Source: Sitta carolinensis (lineage: Eukaryota > Chordata > Aves > Passeriformes > Sittidae). Taken from it: a DNA stretch of 64,000 nucleotides. A program made the position numbers and the translations under genes. This document shows, one piece after another, positions 12,601 through 24,029 of this stretch. Position 1 is the first letter of the stretch; every line of letters begins with the position of its first letter. The notes under the pieces are model-generated. The model made no database searches, was not told the DNA's origin, and saw only the letters and a program-made list of their open reading frames with translations. The stretch covers positions 1,504,501 to 1,568,500 of the forward strand of contig CM063292.1 in assembly GCA_032173965.1 (NCBI GenBank), in the 5' to 3' direction.

Positions 12601-15600
12601 CTGGGAAGTCTCCCTTGATAACCATTGAAGGGACGGCTCGAGGACAACCCAGAAATGCCCTTTTATTTGCTAAGACAACTCCCTTGGGAATGCACATGAG
12701 CTCCTAGCAGATCTGCACGAGGAGGAAACATTGGACCAGCAGTTTGGACAGCTGAGCTGCTCTGGAGCCAGCTGATTTTGGGGAGGACAAGCCACTGCCA
12801 TCCTCGTTGCCCTAAGCAGAGCACCTGCACCCTGCCAGCCTGGCTCTCATTCCCTACAGCCCCGTGGGCAGCTGGCAGGGAGTTTCCACATCTCCTCCTC
12901 CTCGTGGCCCAGGGGAAGCCTCGTGGGCAGTGGAGCCCCAGCAGTAACCCCTGTGCTTTTCCTGTTGCAGTTTTGTCAGTGAGGAGTACCAGCGGGCTGT
13001 GCAGCACATCTCAGGGCTGGTCCAGCAGCACAAGGCCACCCTGGTGCCAGGCCAGCCCCAGCTGAACGTGTGTGACCAGGCTGTCATGGTGAGTGCCCAA
13101 AGCACAACTGCACTGGGGAATCCTCGGGTTAAAACACATTTTGTCAAGGTTTCCTAAAATGGCAGCGTTGGGCAGGGATGGAGAGGAGATGCACAGTCAC
13201 CTGTTGGTGGTTTCCTTGCTTAGAGACAGGGCAGATCCTGCTTCTCCTTTCTAATCCTCTTCTGCAGTTCTCAAAATCCTGGAATCATGGAATCCTGCAA
13301 TGGTTTGGGTGGGAAGGGATCTTAGGGCTCATGCAGTCCCACCCCTGCCATGGGCAGGGGCTCCTTCCCTGTCCAGCCTGGCCTGGGGCACTGCCAGGGA
13401 TCCAGGGGCAGCCACAGCTGCTCTGGGCACCTGTGCCAGGGCCTGCCCACCCTCACAGGGAGGAATTTCTCCCCAAAAATCCCATCTATCCCTGCCTTCT
13501 TTGCTTTGAGTCTTCTCTGGGACAGTGTCTCATTTTCAGTGATGTATCTTTGGTCTTGCTCTGTCTCCTCAATTTCCCCCTCATGCCTAAATTTTCCAAA
13601 GTCTTTATTGAAATTAAACATTTTCAGTTCTGTTTTCTCTTTCAAGTCTCCTGTTGGAAAGTTACAGTTTGGCTTCCCTGTCAAACACTCCTTGGTTTGT
13701 TGAGAACCTGGGAAAGAAACTGGATGATCTGGGGGAGGCTGTCACTTGACAGGAGGTTGTGTAGTCTCAGGGAATGTGTCTGTGGGCTGACAGACAAAAT
13801 AGTAACAGGCAAAATCTTCTTACAGACAAAATCTTGTAACGGGCTGTTACAAAATAGTAACAGGCAGAATCTTCCTGATGCAGAAATAATCTGAATCAGT
13901 CAGAACCTGCTGCCTCTGGTCTGTCACCAGCACAGAACAAAACGTGGAGCTGTGTCCCCTCAGCAGCCAGGCAAAGATCTCCCTTAGCTTCATCCCAACT
14001 CTTTATTTTTGGATATTAAATAGAAAAAAGATTTGAGGGCCATTGTTTCCATGTTGTTCTCTTTCCTTATTCAACTTTTCCCTTAATAAACACTGTTCTC
14101 TGCTCCTCTGGGACCTTTTGGATTCAGGCACTGTCCCCAGGGCCTGGCTGCTGCCAGAGCCCTGCACTGCACAGGCATTTCTTCCAGAAGTGCTTCATGA
14201 ATTGAAGGCCATCAGAGGCAGAAAGTGGGCTGGGGGGTTCCTAATCCCAGGAGAAATGTTTCCAGCCCAGCAGGAAACGTGGTGAGTTCTCCAATCTGTG
14301 TACATTCCTGCCAGGATAACTCCATGGTCACTACACCAAAATATCAGGCACAGATTGCTGCTTTTGGAGACCAGAAATGAAGATGAGCAAATCTTTAGGG
14401 AGTGATTATATATTGTTGGAGTGGAGTGGGGCCTAAATCTGGTTTTGGGGGATGCTGGGAGATGAAGATCATTTGTAGACACTATCTCCTGTCAACTGTT
14501 TATTTGAGAAGGGTCTTTGATGTATTTGGGAGAGAGGAGAAGAATTCTCTTTACTGCACACAAACAGTGTGGAAGTGTTCAAGGGAGTGTCCAAGGCCAC
14601 AGAGGGACAGGACAAGAGGGAATGGCTTCCCACTGTTGAGGGCAGGGCTAGATGGGATTTTGGGAAGGAATTCTTCCCTGTGAGGGTGGGCAGCCCTGGC
14701 ACAGGGTGCCCAGAGCAGCTGTGGCTGCCCCTGGATCCCTGGCAGTGCCCAAGGCCAGGCTGGACAGGGCTTGGAGCACCTGGGACAGTGGAAGGTCATG
14801 CTTCCATGGCAGGGGTGGCACTGGATGAGCTTTCAGGTCCTTCCCACCCAACCACTGCAGGATTCCAGGGCAGCTAGCTGATGGCTCATTCTGCAGGATG
14901 CTGGAAGCCCCAGAGCAGGGGAGGTGTTTTCAGCCCAGCTGTGCTGCCCCCCAGAGCCCCTCCAGAGCCAGCTGGGCTGGGTTTTCCTGCTCTGGAAGTG
15001 TGGGAGAAGCTGCTCCCTGCAGCTCAGGGCTGGCCTGGCCCACAGCACTCGTGGTGTCCCCAGGGCTCCCAGCACAGACCAGCAAGGGGACTGGGACTGC
15101 AGCACAGACCACTCATTGTTCTGCTCTTTGAAAAGAACAAACATTTCATTTCATCTCTTCCTTTGGCTCTCAATCCCATCTGCAGAGAGCTCTGAATTTT
15201 CCAGCCGTGGCTGCACGTTTTAAACCAGAGGAAGAGATTTAGCAAACGGCATTAATTGTTCAGAGAGCCCTCGGAGCAGAGGTGCCTCCAGCACAGCTCC
15301 CTCTGTGTCTGCTCCTCTGCAGGAATTGCTGGTGTCTCACTGCCATCTGTTGTCAGCTCCATGCAACAAAAACCTGCTCCAGTGCTTGGCTTTTTTTTTT
15401 TTTTTCCTGGGGTCGAGTGTTTCTTTTCCGTAGGAATTGAATTCCAAGAAAACATAAATACTTGCAGGGTGGAAATCAGCAAAATGAAAGGCAAGAGGTC
15501 AGTGTGGAACTGGCCTTTAAGAGGGAACAGCAGGAATGTCCCATGGATGGACAGACCTGAGAGAGGGAGGGATAGATACTGAGAAAGATTCCTGAAGGCA

Positions 15601-16454
15601 GAATGGGAATTGTTGTCTGCCCTTCCCATGACCACAATCCCAAATTTTAAATGGCAAAACCTCAATGAAACTAAAAATGTTAATTTATCCAAACTCCTTC
15701 CTCCATTAATCCCTCTGGAAGCTGAGGCTGGCAGTGGATCTCCTTGCTGGTGTCCTTTTTCTGTCCTACACCTTCAGGTAGCTCAAGAAACATGGAAACA
15801 AGGAAAACAAATAGTTTTGGTGTGCAGGCATGGAAGAGGTGTCTCAGGAATGCTTCCTGCTCCATCTGCCCACGGATTCATCCATCAAAACTCTCATTAA
15901 AACACCAGCATTCTTATCTCTCTCACACCCTTGGCCTTCTGCTGCCTTTGGCTTCCTCAGCAAAGTGCCTGGATATTGCAGTGCTGAGAATGGGAGCTCC
16001 CTGGAATCCCAGGAAAACGGGGGATGGCACCAAAACCTCCTGGTCTGGTTGCTCTGTGCTGCTCCAGGAGAGAGAGGAGGGTCACCAGCATCCCAGCAAA
16101 CTGGGAGAGGCCAGGAAGGACTGGTGTGGCCCAGAAGAGGGAATCATCTGCTGCCCAGGATTTGTAGCCTTTCCCAGCTTTTATTGGAGCAGTGTTTGGA
16201 GTGGGGAAGTTTATGAGCCTGGAGGCTTTGGCTGCAAGAGGAGTTTCATTTTTCAAGCAGCACATAAAAGTGTCTTTGTGAGGATCATAAAGAGCTGGTT
16301 GGGGTGAGAGCTTAGCAGATACTCGGTGTGAATCATCTTTTTGTGTATTTCTGTCTGTTTTTAACAGAATTGGTCCCCTCCAGGCTGTGAGAAGCTTGGG
16401 AAGTGCCTGAAAGCACCAGAGTCTGCTCCTAAGAAATGCTCTTGGCCTCACTGA
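3685..16454 (+). CDS. GALNS: GALNS, N-acetylgalactosamine-6-sulfatase, last three coding exons (partial)
   Basis: Lysosomal sulfatase that removes 6-sulfate from keratan sulfate and chondroitin-6-sulfate. Only the C-terminal end is present, as three coding exons matching human exons 12-14: 3685-3806, 12971-13088 and 16368-16454, with TGA at 16452-16454. All have AG acceptors and GTGAG donors, and the phases agree (2 then 0). The peptide reads GIDFCPGQ, then [14 protein letters not shown], then [20 protein letters not shown] and KKCSWPH, aligning with the human C-terminus including its cysteines. The catalytic N-terminal domain with the formylglycine cysteine lies in exons left of base 1. No frameshift is visible in these exons. 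Introns are long (9.2 and 3.3 kb) and contain CR1 copies. No convincing AATAAA follows soon after the stop, so the 3' UTR end is undefined. Confidence 0.95.
4925..5205 (+). mobile_element. CR1 LINE 3' end, plus orientation
   Basis: Contains the near-consensus avian CR1 tail: GGGAGAAATTCCTCCCTGTG, GGCACAGGGTGCCCAGAGCA, GGATCCCTGGCAGTGCCC, CCATGGCAGGGGTGGCACTG, ending in the CCATTCCAGGATTCTG tail. 5'-truncated, as usual for CR1. A short further CR1-like piece lies at about 5335-5405. Confidence 0.85.
6380..6450 (+). mobile_element. Short CR1 3' tail fragment
   Basis: Ends with TTTTAAGGTCTCTTCCCACT, CAAACCATTCCATGATTGTT and a trailing TTCTAT, the CR1 3' terminal pattern. Confidence 0.6.
6908..7145 (-). 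mobile_element. CR1 LINE 3' end, minus orientation
   Basis: Begins GTGGAATCCTGGAATGCCTT, then CCCACCCCTGCCATGGCAGG, CCAGGGATCCAGGGGCAGCC and AGGAATTCCTCCCCAATATC: the CR1 tail read on the opposite strand. Confidence 0.85.
7692..7710. repeat. (AT)n microsatellite
   Basis: About nine alternating TA units inside GALNS intron 12. Confidence 0.85.
8752..8784. repeat. ATC/TTC trinucleotide repeat
   Basis: Imperfect CATCATCTTCATCATCATC-type run. Confidence 0.75.
10138..10275 (-). mobile_element. CR1 LINE 3' fragment, minus orientation
   Basis: AGAATCATGGAGTCCTGGAA, TGGTTTGGATTGGAAGGAGC and CAGGCTGCTCCAAGCCCTGG match the reversed CR1 tail; truncated. Confidence 0.75.
11415..11655 (+). mobile_element. 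CR1 LINE 3' end, plus orientation
   Basis: GGGATATTGGGGAGGAATTC, GGCACAGGGTGCCCAGAGCA, CTGGCAGTGCCCAAGGCCAG, and a tail ending CCATTCCAGGATTGTC. High similarity to the other copies in the window. Confidence 0.85.
13268..13500 (-). mobile_element. CR1 LINE 3' end, minus orientation
   Basis: AAAATCCTGGAATCATGGAA, TGGTTTGGGTGGGAAGGGAT, CCAGGGATCCAGGGGCAGCC and GGAATTTCTCCCCAAAAATC: reversed CR1 tail in GALNS intron 13. Confidence 0.85.
14585..14870 (+). mobile_element. CR1 LINE 3' end, plus orientation
   Basis: CACAGAGGGACAGGACAAGA, GGGAATGGCTTCCCACTG, GGAAGGAATTCTTCCCTGTG and the usual downstream blocks, ending GCAGGATTCCAGGG. GALNS intron 13. Confidence 0.85.
15391..15405. repeat. Poly(T) run
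   Basis: Fifteen consecutive T in GALNS intron 13. Confidence 0.85.
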
Positions 16455-17094
16455 TGGCTGCAGCCCTCCAGAGCTCCCCAGAGGCAGCTGGACATCCAGT
16501 TTGCAGTGCCTGCTCCTGTTGGCACTCCTGTTTACACAGGAAGGGTGTGATGTGTGCATGATATCATCACTTGCTCTTCCAAAAGGGCCAGTGTTTATAT
16601 TCCTCGTGCTCAGGGTTTAGCCTCTGCTCCTCTCCTCTCCCAGTCCTTGCCCTAAATGGTAACTCCAGGGAGGATTGGGTCAGCTCTAAAAGCTCTCTGG
16701 ACAGCCACGACTCTGCCATCAGCTCCCAGAATGCCATGGATCACTCCTGCTCCTTCCTCCCAACTCGGGTGCCCCAACAGGAGCTGTGGCACAGGTCAGG
16801 AAACTGGCAGCTGCCAGGGGGCCCTGCCCAAACTGCCCATGTTTTGTTTGCCTGTAACTTGTTGTTTTAACATTTTGATTTCCATTGTGAACTCTGCACA
16901 TCAAGTTGTTTTTCGTTTCTCCCGAAATTTGTGAGTTCTGGGGCAAACAAGGGATCTCACCTGTTCACAGCTGAGGGTTTGGATCTGGGGAGAAGCCCCT
17001 GGATTCCTTCCCTGTGTAACTGCAAACATGCCCTGGGTTATGGTTTTAGGAAAGGTGAGGATTGTGTTCAGGTAAGTGTTGGATTGGGGTTACA

Positions 17095-17395
17095 GCCCCT
17101 GCCAGGGCCTGAGGGAGCTCCAAGAGGGACTTGGGAAAAGTCCCAGGACACAGGGAATGGCTTCCCACGGCCAGAAGGCAGGGTTAGATGGGATAGTGGG
17201 AAGGAATTGTTCCCTGTGAGCTGGGCAGGCCCTGGCACAGGTTGCCCAGAGCAGCTGTGGCTGCCCCTGGATCCCTGGCAGTGCCCAAGGCCAGGCTGGA
17301 CAGGGCTTGGAGCAGCCTGGGACAGTGGAAGTGAGGTTGCACTGGATGAGTTTTCAGGTCTTTTCCAGCCCAGCCCATTCCAAGATTCTGTTGCC
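17095..17395 (+). mobile_element. CR1 LINE 3' end, plus orientation
   Basis: GACACAGGGAATGGCTTCCC, GGGAAGGAATTGTTCCCTGT, the GCCCAGAGCAGCTGTGGCTG block and a tail ending CCATTCCAAGATTCTG. Confidence 0.85.
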
Positions 17396-17734
17396 TAAAT
17401 GTTGGTGCAGAACATTTGTGGGGAGCTGGGGGTCAGGTGTTCATTTTGGGGCTTCCCTTGATTTCCAAAACTCTGGGTCTAGAGCTGGTCCCATCTCGTG
17501 CTCTGGTCCAAGTGCAGGCTCAGAAATGCCCCTTGGCATCAGCCCTTCACTCTGACCCCATTTCCAGCACATTCTCTCCGAGGAATTCTCCTTGTGCCAA
17601 CTGTCCCCAGCCTGGGTGTCTCTCCTCCAGCCACAGTTCCTTTGCTCAGTTCCTCAGGGCAGATCCCTGCTCTGCCTTGGAGCCCGTTCCACACCCTTCC
17701 CTGTCTCCAGTAAACCTGGCTGGAGCCAAACCAA

Positions 17735-17970
17735 GCTCCCCTGGGCTGGAGGGAGCCCTGAACATGTTTGGGTTCAGGCTGAAAGAGGGGAAATGTAGCT
17801 TGGCTATAAGGAAGGAATTGTTCCCTGTGAGGGTGGGGAGGCCCTGGCACAGGGTGCCCAGAGCAGCCTGGAGCACCCTGGGCTCATGGAAGGTGTCCCT
17901 GCCCACGGCAGGGGTGGAACAGGATGAGTTTTTAGATCCCTTCCCACCTAAACCATTCCATGATTGTCCA
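17735..17970 (+). mobile_element. CR1 LINE 3' end, plus orientation
   Basis: AAGGAATTGTTCCCTGTGAG, GGCCCTGGCACAGGGTGCCC and a tail with ATGAGTTTTTAGATCCCTTC and CCATTCCATGATTGTC; internally deleted relative to neighbouring copies. Confidence 0.8.
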
Positions 17971-18619
17971 TTTATCCCACCGACAGCTCCACTTCCACCC
18001 CTCCAGTGTTTTCCACGGTACACGTGCCCTCTCTGTGTGATGTTGTGCTGCCTTAGAAAAATCCAGGTGCTCTGTACCTGGAAACAGCTCAAATTCCTTC
18101 CCAAGCTGAGCTTGGAGCTGCTTGAGAGCTCTGCTTCCGTGCCAGCTGCTGTGCTCCTGCAGGCTTCTGGCTCTCAGCTGCTTGTTCCTCCTGTAAAGCC
18201 TCCCATCCTCCCCACTCCCATGGTTTATGTACCTGTAATCCCCTCCTCGGTAACTCCTGGTGTGTGTCTCTGGATAATCCCAGAAAACAGCAATAGGAGC
18301 AGCACTGGAGCCAGCTCCTGCTGTTCCACCTCCCAAAAATCCCAGCCAGCATTTCAGGGATCCCTGCACAGCCACGAGTGGTGTTTGTCTAGAGCCCACA
18401 TTTCTCAGGATGTTCCTAACTGTCCTTCAGGTGTGTCCTGGCATTTCCAGCTCAGCCATAGCATTGCTCCTTGTTTAGACACAGCTCCAGGCCTGGGAGA
18501 TCCAGCCAGCAGCTCCTGGGAGGTGAGCTGAGGACTGGGAGCTATTGTGAGTCTGTCAGCACAGCAGATAAAAGCAGGAACTCCCCATTTCCTGGGGCTG
18601 CTCCACCTCTGCTTTAGGG

Positions 18620-18992
18620 CTTCTCCGTGTCCAGGGGAGGGAACGGAGCTGGGAAAGGGCTGGAGAATCCTGAGGGAGCTGGGAAGGGGCTGGAGAATCC
18701 TGAAAAGGGCTCAGCTGGAGCAGAGGAGGCTCAGGGGGGATTTCTGGCTCTGCACAACTCCCTGACAGGAAGGGACAGTGAGGGAAGTCAGGTTCTGCCC
18801 CCAGGACACAGGGACAGGAGGAGAGTTGTGCCAGGGAGGGTTAGGTTGGATATCAGGGAATTTTACCCATGGAAAGGGGGAAGGGCCTGGGCAAAGGGCA
18901 GTGGTGCTGTCCCCATCCCTGGAGGTGGATGTGGGCTCAGGGTTGGACTCGATGATCTCCAAGGTCATTTCCAGCCTCAGTGATTCTGTCAC
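18620..18992 (+). mobile_element. CR1 LINE 3' end of a different subfamily, plus orientation
   Basis: Reads GCTCAGCTGGAGCAGAGGAG, AGGCTCAGGGGGGATTTC, then a tail ACTCGATGATCTCCAAGG and TTCCAGCCTCAGTGATTCTG. This tail differs from the CCATTCCAGGATTCTG type of the other copies, so it is another CR1 subfamily. A 22-bp piece (GCTGGGAAAGGGCTGGAGAA type) is duplicated at its start. Confidence 0.75.
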
Positions 18993-21789
18993 CTGGAGCT
19001 GTCAGAGCCCTGCATTCACTGTGAGACTCCACCAGAGGAGGGAGTCCATGGCTGCAGCTCCCTGGCAGTCCTGTCAGCCCTCCAGTCCTTGTGAGGTCAC
19101 ACTTTGGGGTTTTGTGCTGCTTAGGAAAGGTTCCCCCAGGATCAGAGCTGGGTCCTGGCCTGGCCACACTCCTCAATCCCCAGAATTTGCTCTGGACATC
19201 TCCTCCCATCCCCTGCTGCTGCTGCCTCCTTTTCTCTTTCACAGCTGCACTTTGGAAGAGCCTGCTTTGCCCCTGGAACTTGCTCTGAGCAGCCACGGGC
19301 TTGGCCCCCCTCCCCTCCTCATTCCTCCCTGGAATTATCTCAGGACACAGATCCTGGAGGGAAATTTGGCACTTGAAAGCAAGTAAGTGAAGGCGTGGAG
19401 TGTCTGTTTAGAATAAAAAGGACACGAAGCAGATAATAAATCATCTGGGTTTAATGTGACAAAGCTTCTGCTTTAAATTTAAATAGGACTAGTTGTTTTA
19501 CAACTGGATAATAGAAGGAATTCTAAATGAATGCCTTTCCTAAAAATGTACAGATTTAAAAGTTGCAAGGTGAAGAACTAGTGAGGAAAAATAAACTAAA
19601 TTTATCAGCAGTGCAGTCTGTGATTTCACCTGTAAGCCAAGGGAGTAACACCTTGAATCTGGGCACTCTCCCAGATTCACCTCCTGCATCATGGGACTGA
19701 CTGGGGTTAAAAATAACTTGGTTGGTTTTCCTGGAATTATTTTTCCCATGGATCAATCTCCCAGCCCACATGCTGAGGCTGGGGGGGAAGCAGGGCCAGC
19801 ACAGGGGTGGGGATGGTGCCTGCAGCCCCCACTGCCCACTCAGGGCACAAAGTGGCCACCTCTGCCCTTAAAAACCATCCTGAGCTGCTGGCCTGGAGCT
19901 TCCCACTTTGGGAACTGGGGCAGGAGTGGGGCTGGAGGGATTTCCTGCCCACTCAGGGACCTGCAGCAGCCAAACTGCTCTGGTGGTGCCTTCTGGTCTC
20001 AAGCTAGGAGCCAGAAATGCCAAAGGAATGCTGGAGTTTAGGCTGTGATGTTCCTTTCTTTATGTTTATTATGCCTAACGCTAAAAGCTTAATATCTTCC
20101 TGGCTTAACAGTCCAAAGAATTTCTTTCTTGCCTGTAATTTCCAATTAGCTGAGCCTCTCAAGCCTCCCAGCTCTGCCCCTGAGGCTCTGTTATCATCCC
20201 ACCCTCCGTGCAGAGAAGCTTCCGAAATGGATGGAACTAATAATCGTGGAAAAACTCTGGCTGCATTTCCAGGCTCTGGCTGCAAAAGCAGAGCCTTGAT
20301 TTCAAATCCTGCAGTGACAAATGGATTATTTCAGTGGCAAATTGGTCCCCGGGCACCAACAATTTGGGGGAGCTGGGAAGCAGCAGCAAAATTCCCAACA
20401 CTCAGAGGCGAGGTTAATGCCCTGCAAAGTGCCCTGAGTGCAGCAGGGAAGGCTCTGCCTGTCCGAGGGAGCCACAGGAATGTGGTGTCAAGGGGAAAAT
20501 GGGGAAGTTTGGAACGAGAGGGGTTGGTTTTGGGCAGTGACAGTGGGATTTGGTTAAAAGAGGTGGAACTGATTTCTCCAAGAAGGAGGCTGTGGGAGTT
20601 GGGACAGCAGTGGAAGTGGCAGCTGCCAGACCTGTCACCTCCAGCCCTTCCCAAACATCAGGGACAGCAGCCCAAAATTCCTGGTTTCACCTAAAGGATC
20701 TCCTCGAGGTTGGACACTCTTATTTACCCCAGTGACAACAGCTTTGAAAATACCCCATGAAAGACTTGCAGCAGCTGAAGAAGGACCTGTGGAAGGTGAG
20801 AACTGAATGGAGTTTGTGGGGGAGGAAAGTTTGGGGTTCTGGGGGGTGAGCTTTGGCTGCAGAGTCCCCAGCAGCCTCTGGAGCACATCCAGCAGAGAAA
20901 TCCCTCCCCAGGGATCCTGCCCTTGTCCTCAGCACTGGGAAACTTTACAAACTAAACACTTTTATTCTCTTAAGAGTTCCTTTGCTTGTTCAGCTTCCAA
21001 ATAACTGTTCTGCAGTTAGAATGGCCTGTTTTCCATCTCTCCTAGCAGTTAGAATACTTGGAAATCGACTTTTCCTTTTGTTTTCTGCTAGCATTGGATG
21101 TTTTTCTATGTTATCAGGAGGCGACACTGTGGTGCCCCTTGAATTAAACTGTCAGGTTTTAAGAACAGCTGCAAGGGAAGAACTGAAATCCCATTTTGGG
21201 TTCTTTTTTCCCTTTGGAAAATGGCTATTTTAAACACCAAGGCTCCATTTGCCTGTTTTCTTTATATCCCCTTCCACCGTTTAAAGTTTTGTTGTTGCTT
21301 GAAGTCTAGTTGGGATTATATAAATCCTAAATAAAGGTGGATCCGTAGCCAGAAGCTCGTGGTCTTTTAGGAGAGAGAAAAACCCTCTGCCTTCCAGCTT
21401 CTGGAGAGAGGCAGTCTGGCAGCTCTCAGGGCCTTTGTCCCTCTTGGAGTCACTTAACACCCTCTGGGTGACAGGAGCTTGGTAGCACAATTCCCAGCTG
21501 AAAGGGAGAGCAGATAAAAGCCAGCAGCGAGGAATGCGAGCCAAATCCATTAGTTCTGGATCAGACACAAAATCCAGGCTGGCCAGGGGAGAGAGAGGAG
21601 TTTTGTGTCTCCTCCAAGGGCCTGATCCAACCTGCTGCAGCAGGCAGGAGGTGCTGCCTTGGGCTGAGGGAGGCTGAGCTAGATCCTGACACTTTTCCCT
21701 CTTTTAGGGGGACAAAAGCAGCTCTGAGGTTTCTATCCCAAGCCCAGGGCTCTGGCTGGGGAGCTGCATTCTTGTGGTGTTGAAATAAG

Positions 21790-21853
21790 ATATTTCAAAT
21801 TTGGTTGGTTTGGTTTTTGTTGGTTTTTGTTTTTTTTTTTTTTTTTTTTTTAA
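21790..21853. repeat. T-rich simple repeat with long poly(T)
   Basis: TTGG/TTTG units followed by an uninterrupted run of T ending at about 21852. Confidence 0.8.
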
Positions 21854-23244
21854 AGGGTTTAAAGTGCAGGAGTTTCCTCAGCTGAGATTGAAATGAAACA
21901 TTTGAAAGATTTGCAGGGAAATTTTTGTGCTTGTTTTCCCTCGTGGAAGGGGGATGTTGAAATTTGGGGCATTTTGTTCCACTTCACACTGAAGTGTTAA
22001 AATCCTGAACGGAACAGAAACTTCCAGGCTCAGCACAGCTCTTTAATTGCTTGCTTAAGCTGATTAAAGTCAGTTCCCAAGCTTTTGTATTCCCCTTTTC
22101 TGTGCTCCCTGGCTAATAACACCTCTGCTATCAGGATCTCAAAGCTCTTTTAAATCACTGATGGCCTCGGTGTCCAGAAAAGAGGCAAACCCCGAGTCTC
22201 CTGAGGGGATCCAGATTCCAGGTGGTGATTCCTCTGCCAGGCATGGATCAGCCACAAACATCTCGGAGCCACGAGCGGATGTGGAGTCACCTCCCGGGTG
22301 ATATTCCAGAGCCCTTTGACATCACATTTGGAAAGGGGTCCTAGGAAAGTTCTTTGCAGATGGAAATTGCAGTAGGAGTCAGCAGTGTTGTTTGAAAGGT
22401 GGAACAATCACAGGGAAAACTGATTTCCTTGGGGTGTTCCAAGCCGGTCTGTGCCAGTGGGTGCAGTTGGAATCCTTGGAGATGGGGGATAAATCAGGAG
22501 TTCAGACAGGAAACTCAGGAATGTTGCCTTTTAACCACGATTTCTGGCAGCTGGGTCACTGCAAGTCCAATTTGGTGTAACCTTTGTGCCCTTCCTGGCA
22601 GGACTGATGGAGGCAGACTGATCCCACACCCTGTGGGCTGGAGCAGTGGGGGCACACAGCTGCTCGTCCTGGTGAACGTTTGCCAGGGCTTGGTTGGGAT
22701 GAGGGGCCTGGGAACCTCCCTCAGCCTCCAGGAAAATGTGGTGGAGTCTGCTGCAGTGAGGGTGGGATCGTGGAGGGGTCACAAACAGGGCAGAGGTGAC
22801 ACAGACCCCCCGTTCCAGTCCCAACCTTAGTGAGGGGCAGAAGCAGAGCTGCCTGGCAGGCTGAAAAGATCCTTTTTCCCAGGAAATAAGCTCCTGCTTA
22901 TTTATTTCCACGAGTAGGCAGATAAATTCCATCAGCAATTCCATCTGCCAGGAAGAAGAGGAGTTGCTGGAACAGCTCATTGTCCAGTGCTGTGCTTGTA
23001 AGGTCACAAGAGAAACCTGTCCAGCTCATCCCAGGGAGTGCCAGTGCTGCAGGGTCCTGGTCCCACTCAGGGCCCTGTCCTTCCTCGTCTTTGCTTCCCT
23101 GGAACAGCTGCCCCAGGGGATTCTTCTGGGCCCAAAGAGATAATCTGAGTGCAGGGAAAAATCTTAGTTTGGGAGGGAATGGTTGTGAAGGGAGCACGGG
23201 CTGTCTCTGGCAGTGGAGGGAGTTAACCTTAAGGGGAGTTGGGA

Positions 23245-23545
23245 TTGTTCAGCCTGGGCAAGAGGAGGCTCCAGGGCTCTTCCCAGTGCCTGAAGGGATT
23301 CTGAGAGAGCTGAGAGAGGCTTGACACAATGGGCAGGGTAAGGGGGAATGGCTTCCCCAGGATATTAGGGAGGAATTCCTCCCTGTGAGGCTGGGCAGGT
23401 CCTGGCACAGGGTGCCCAGAGCAGCTGTGGTGCCCCTGGATCCCTGGCAGTGCCCAAGGGTGGGATGGACAGGGCTGGGAGCACCTTGGGCCAGTGGAAG
23501 GTGTCCCTGCCATGGCAGGGGCTCTCCAGAGGGTGTGGGTGAAGT
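23245..23545 (+). mobile_element. CR1 LINE 3' end, plus orientation
   Basis: TGTTCAGCCTGGGCAAGAGG, CAGGATATTAGGGAGGAATT, CACAGGGTGCCCAGAGCAGC and CCTGCCATGGCAGGGGCTCT; the extreme 3' tail is lost. Confidence 0.8.
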
Positions 23546-24029
23546 TTTCCCCATCCCAGCACTCAGCAGCAAACACTGAGCTCAGCCAGGGGTGTTACAG
23601 GCTCAAACTGCTTCTGCTTTCCGCAGCAAGCCGTGCCCGGACGGCTTTGGAGCACATCCAAGGTGTATTTGCTAATGGAAGAGGAGATCTGAGCTCCTTT
23701 GGTGCATTTTGCACAGCCAAACAACATTCAGCACCGGCAGCTGGGAGCTGTGGCAGCTCCTTGACCTGCCCAGGACCCGGGGCTGTGTTATCATCCCTCG
23801 TGGGTCTCATCCCAACCAACGGGTTTAACAAACTCCAGGAGTTCACACGAGGTGATGAGCGATGGAAAAGCAGGAAACAGTAAAGTCCTGAGGAGCTTGC
23901 TGTCTGTGCAAGGCTGGGCAGGGTGAGGGGGTGGAAATGGAACCCCCCAGGCAAGGAGCTCCATTCTGAGGCTGGGGCCAGGCAGGGGAATCCAGCCTCA
24001 CACAGAGCAGGGAACTCTTCAGAGGGGAG

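Larger units (their letters stand above)
3807..12970 (+). other. GALNS: GALNS intron 12, about 9.2 kb, CR1-rich, no other gene seen
   Basis: Bounded by a donor GTGAGCC at 3807 and an acceptor ending CAG at 12970. It contains several CR1 fragments in both orientations (listed separately), an (AT)n run near 7692, a CTG run near 6820, an ATC/TTC run near 8753 and AT-richer unique sequence. I see no nested gene or RNA gene. Confidence 0.7.
13089..16367 (+). other. GALNS: GALNS intron 13, contains two CR1 copies
   Basis: Runs between donor GTGAGTG at 13089 and acceptor TTAACAG ending at 16367. It holds a minus-strand CR1 fragment (about 13268-13500) and a plus-strand copy (about 14585-14870). Unique sequence elsewhere shows no coding signal I trust. 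Confidence 0.7.
16455..24000. other. GALNS 3' UTR and GALNS-APRT intergenic region
   Basis: No exon or RNA gene recognised. The first part must contain the GALNS 3' UTR, but no AATAAA is found until 19412-19417, which is far for this gene. The interval carries four CR1 copies (17095, 17735, 18600 and 23240 regions) and a T-rich simple tract near 21790-21853. A 371-codon open frame at 17416-18531 runs through a CR1 copy and is not a gene. Confidence 0.7.

Noticed and set aside
17416..18531. 371-codon open frame on the plus strand
   Set aside because: It runs through a CR1 copy and unique sequence with no recognised domain; CR1 3' tails are stop-poor in some frames.
19412..19440. AATAAA motifs as the GALNS poly(A) site
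   Set aside because: Nearly 3 kb past the stop with CR1 copies in between; not strong enough to assign.
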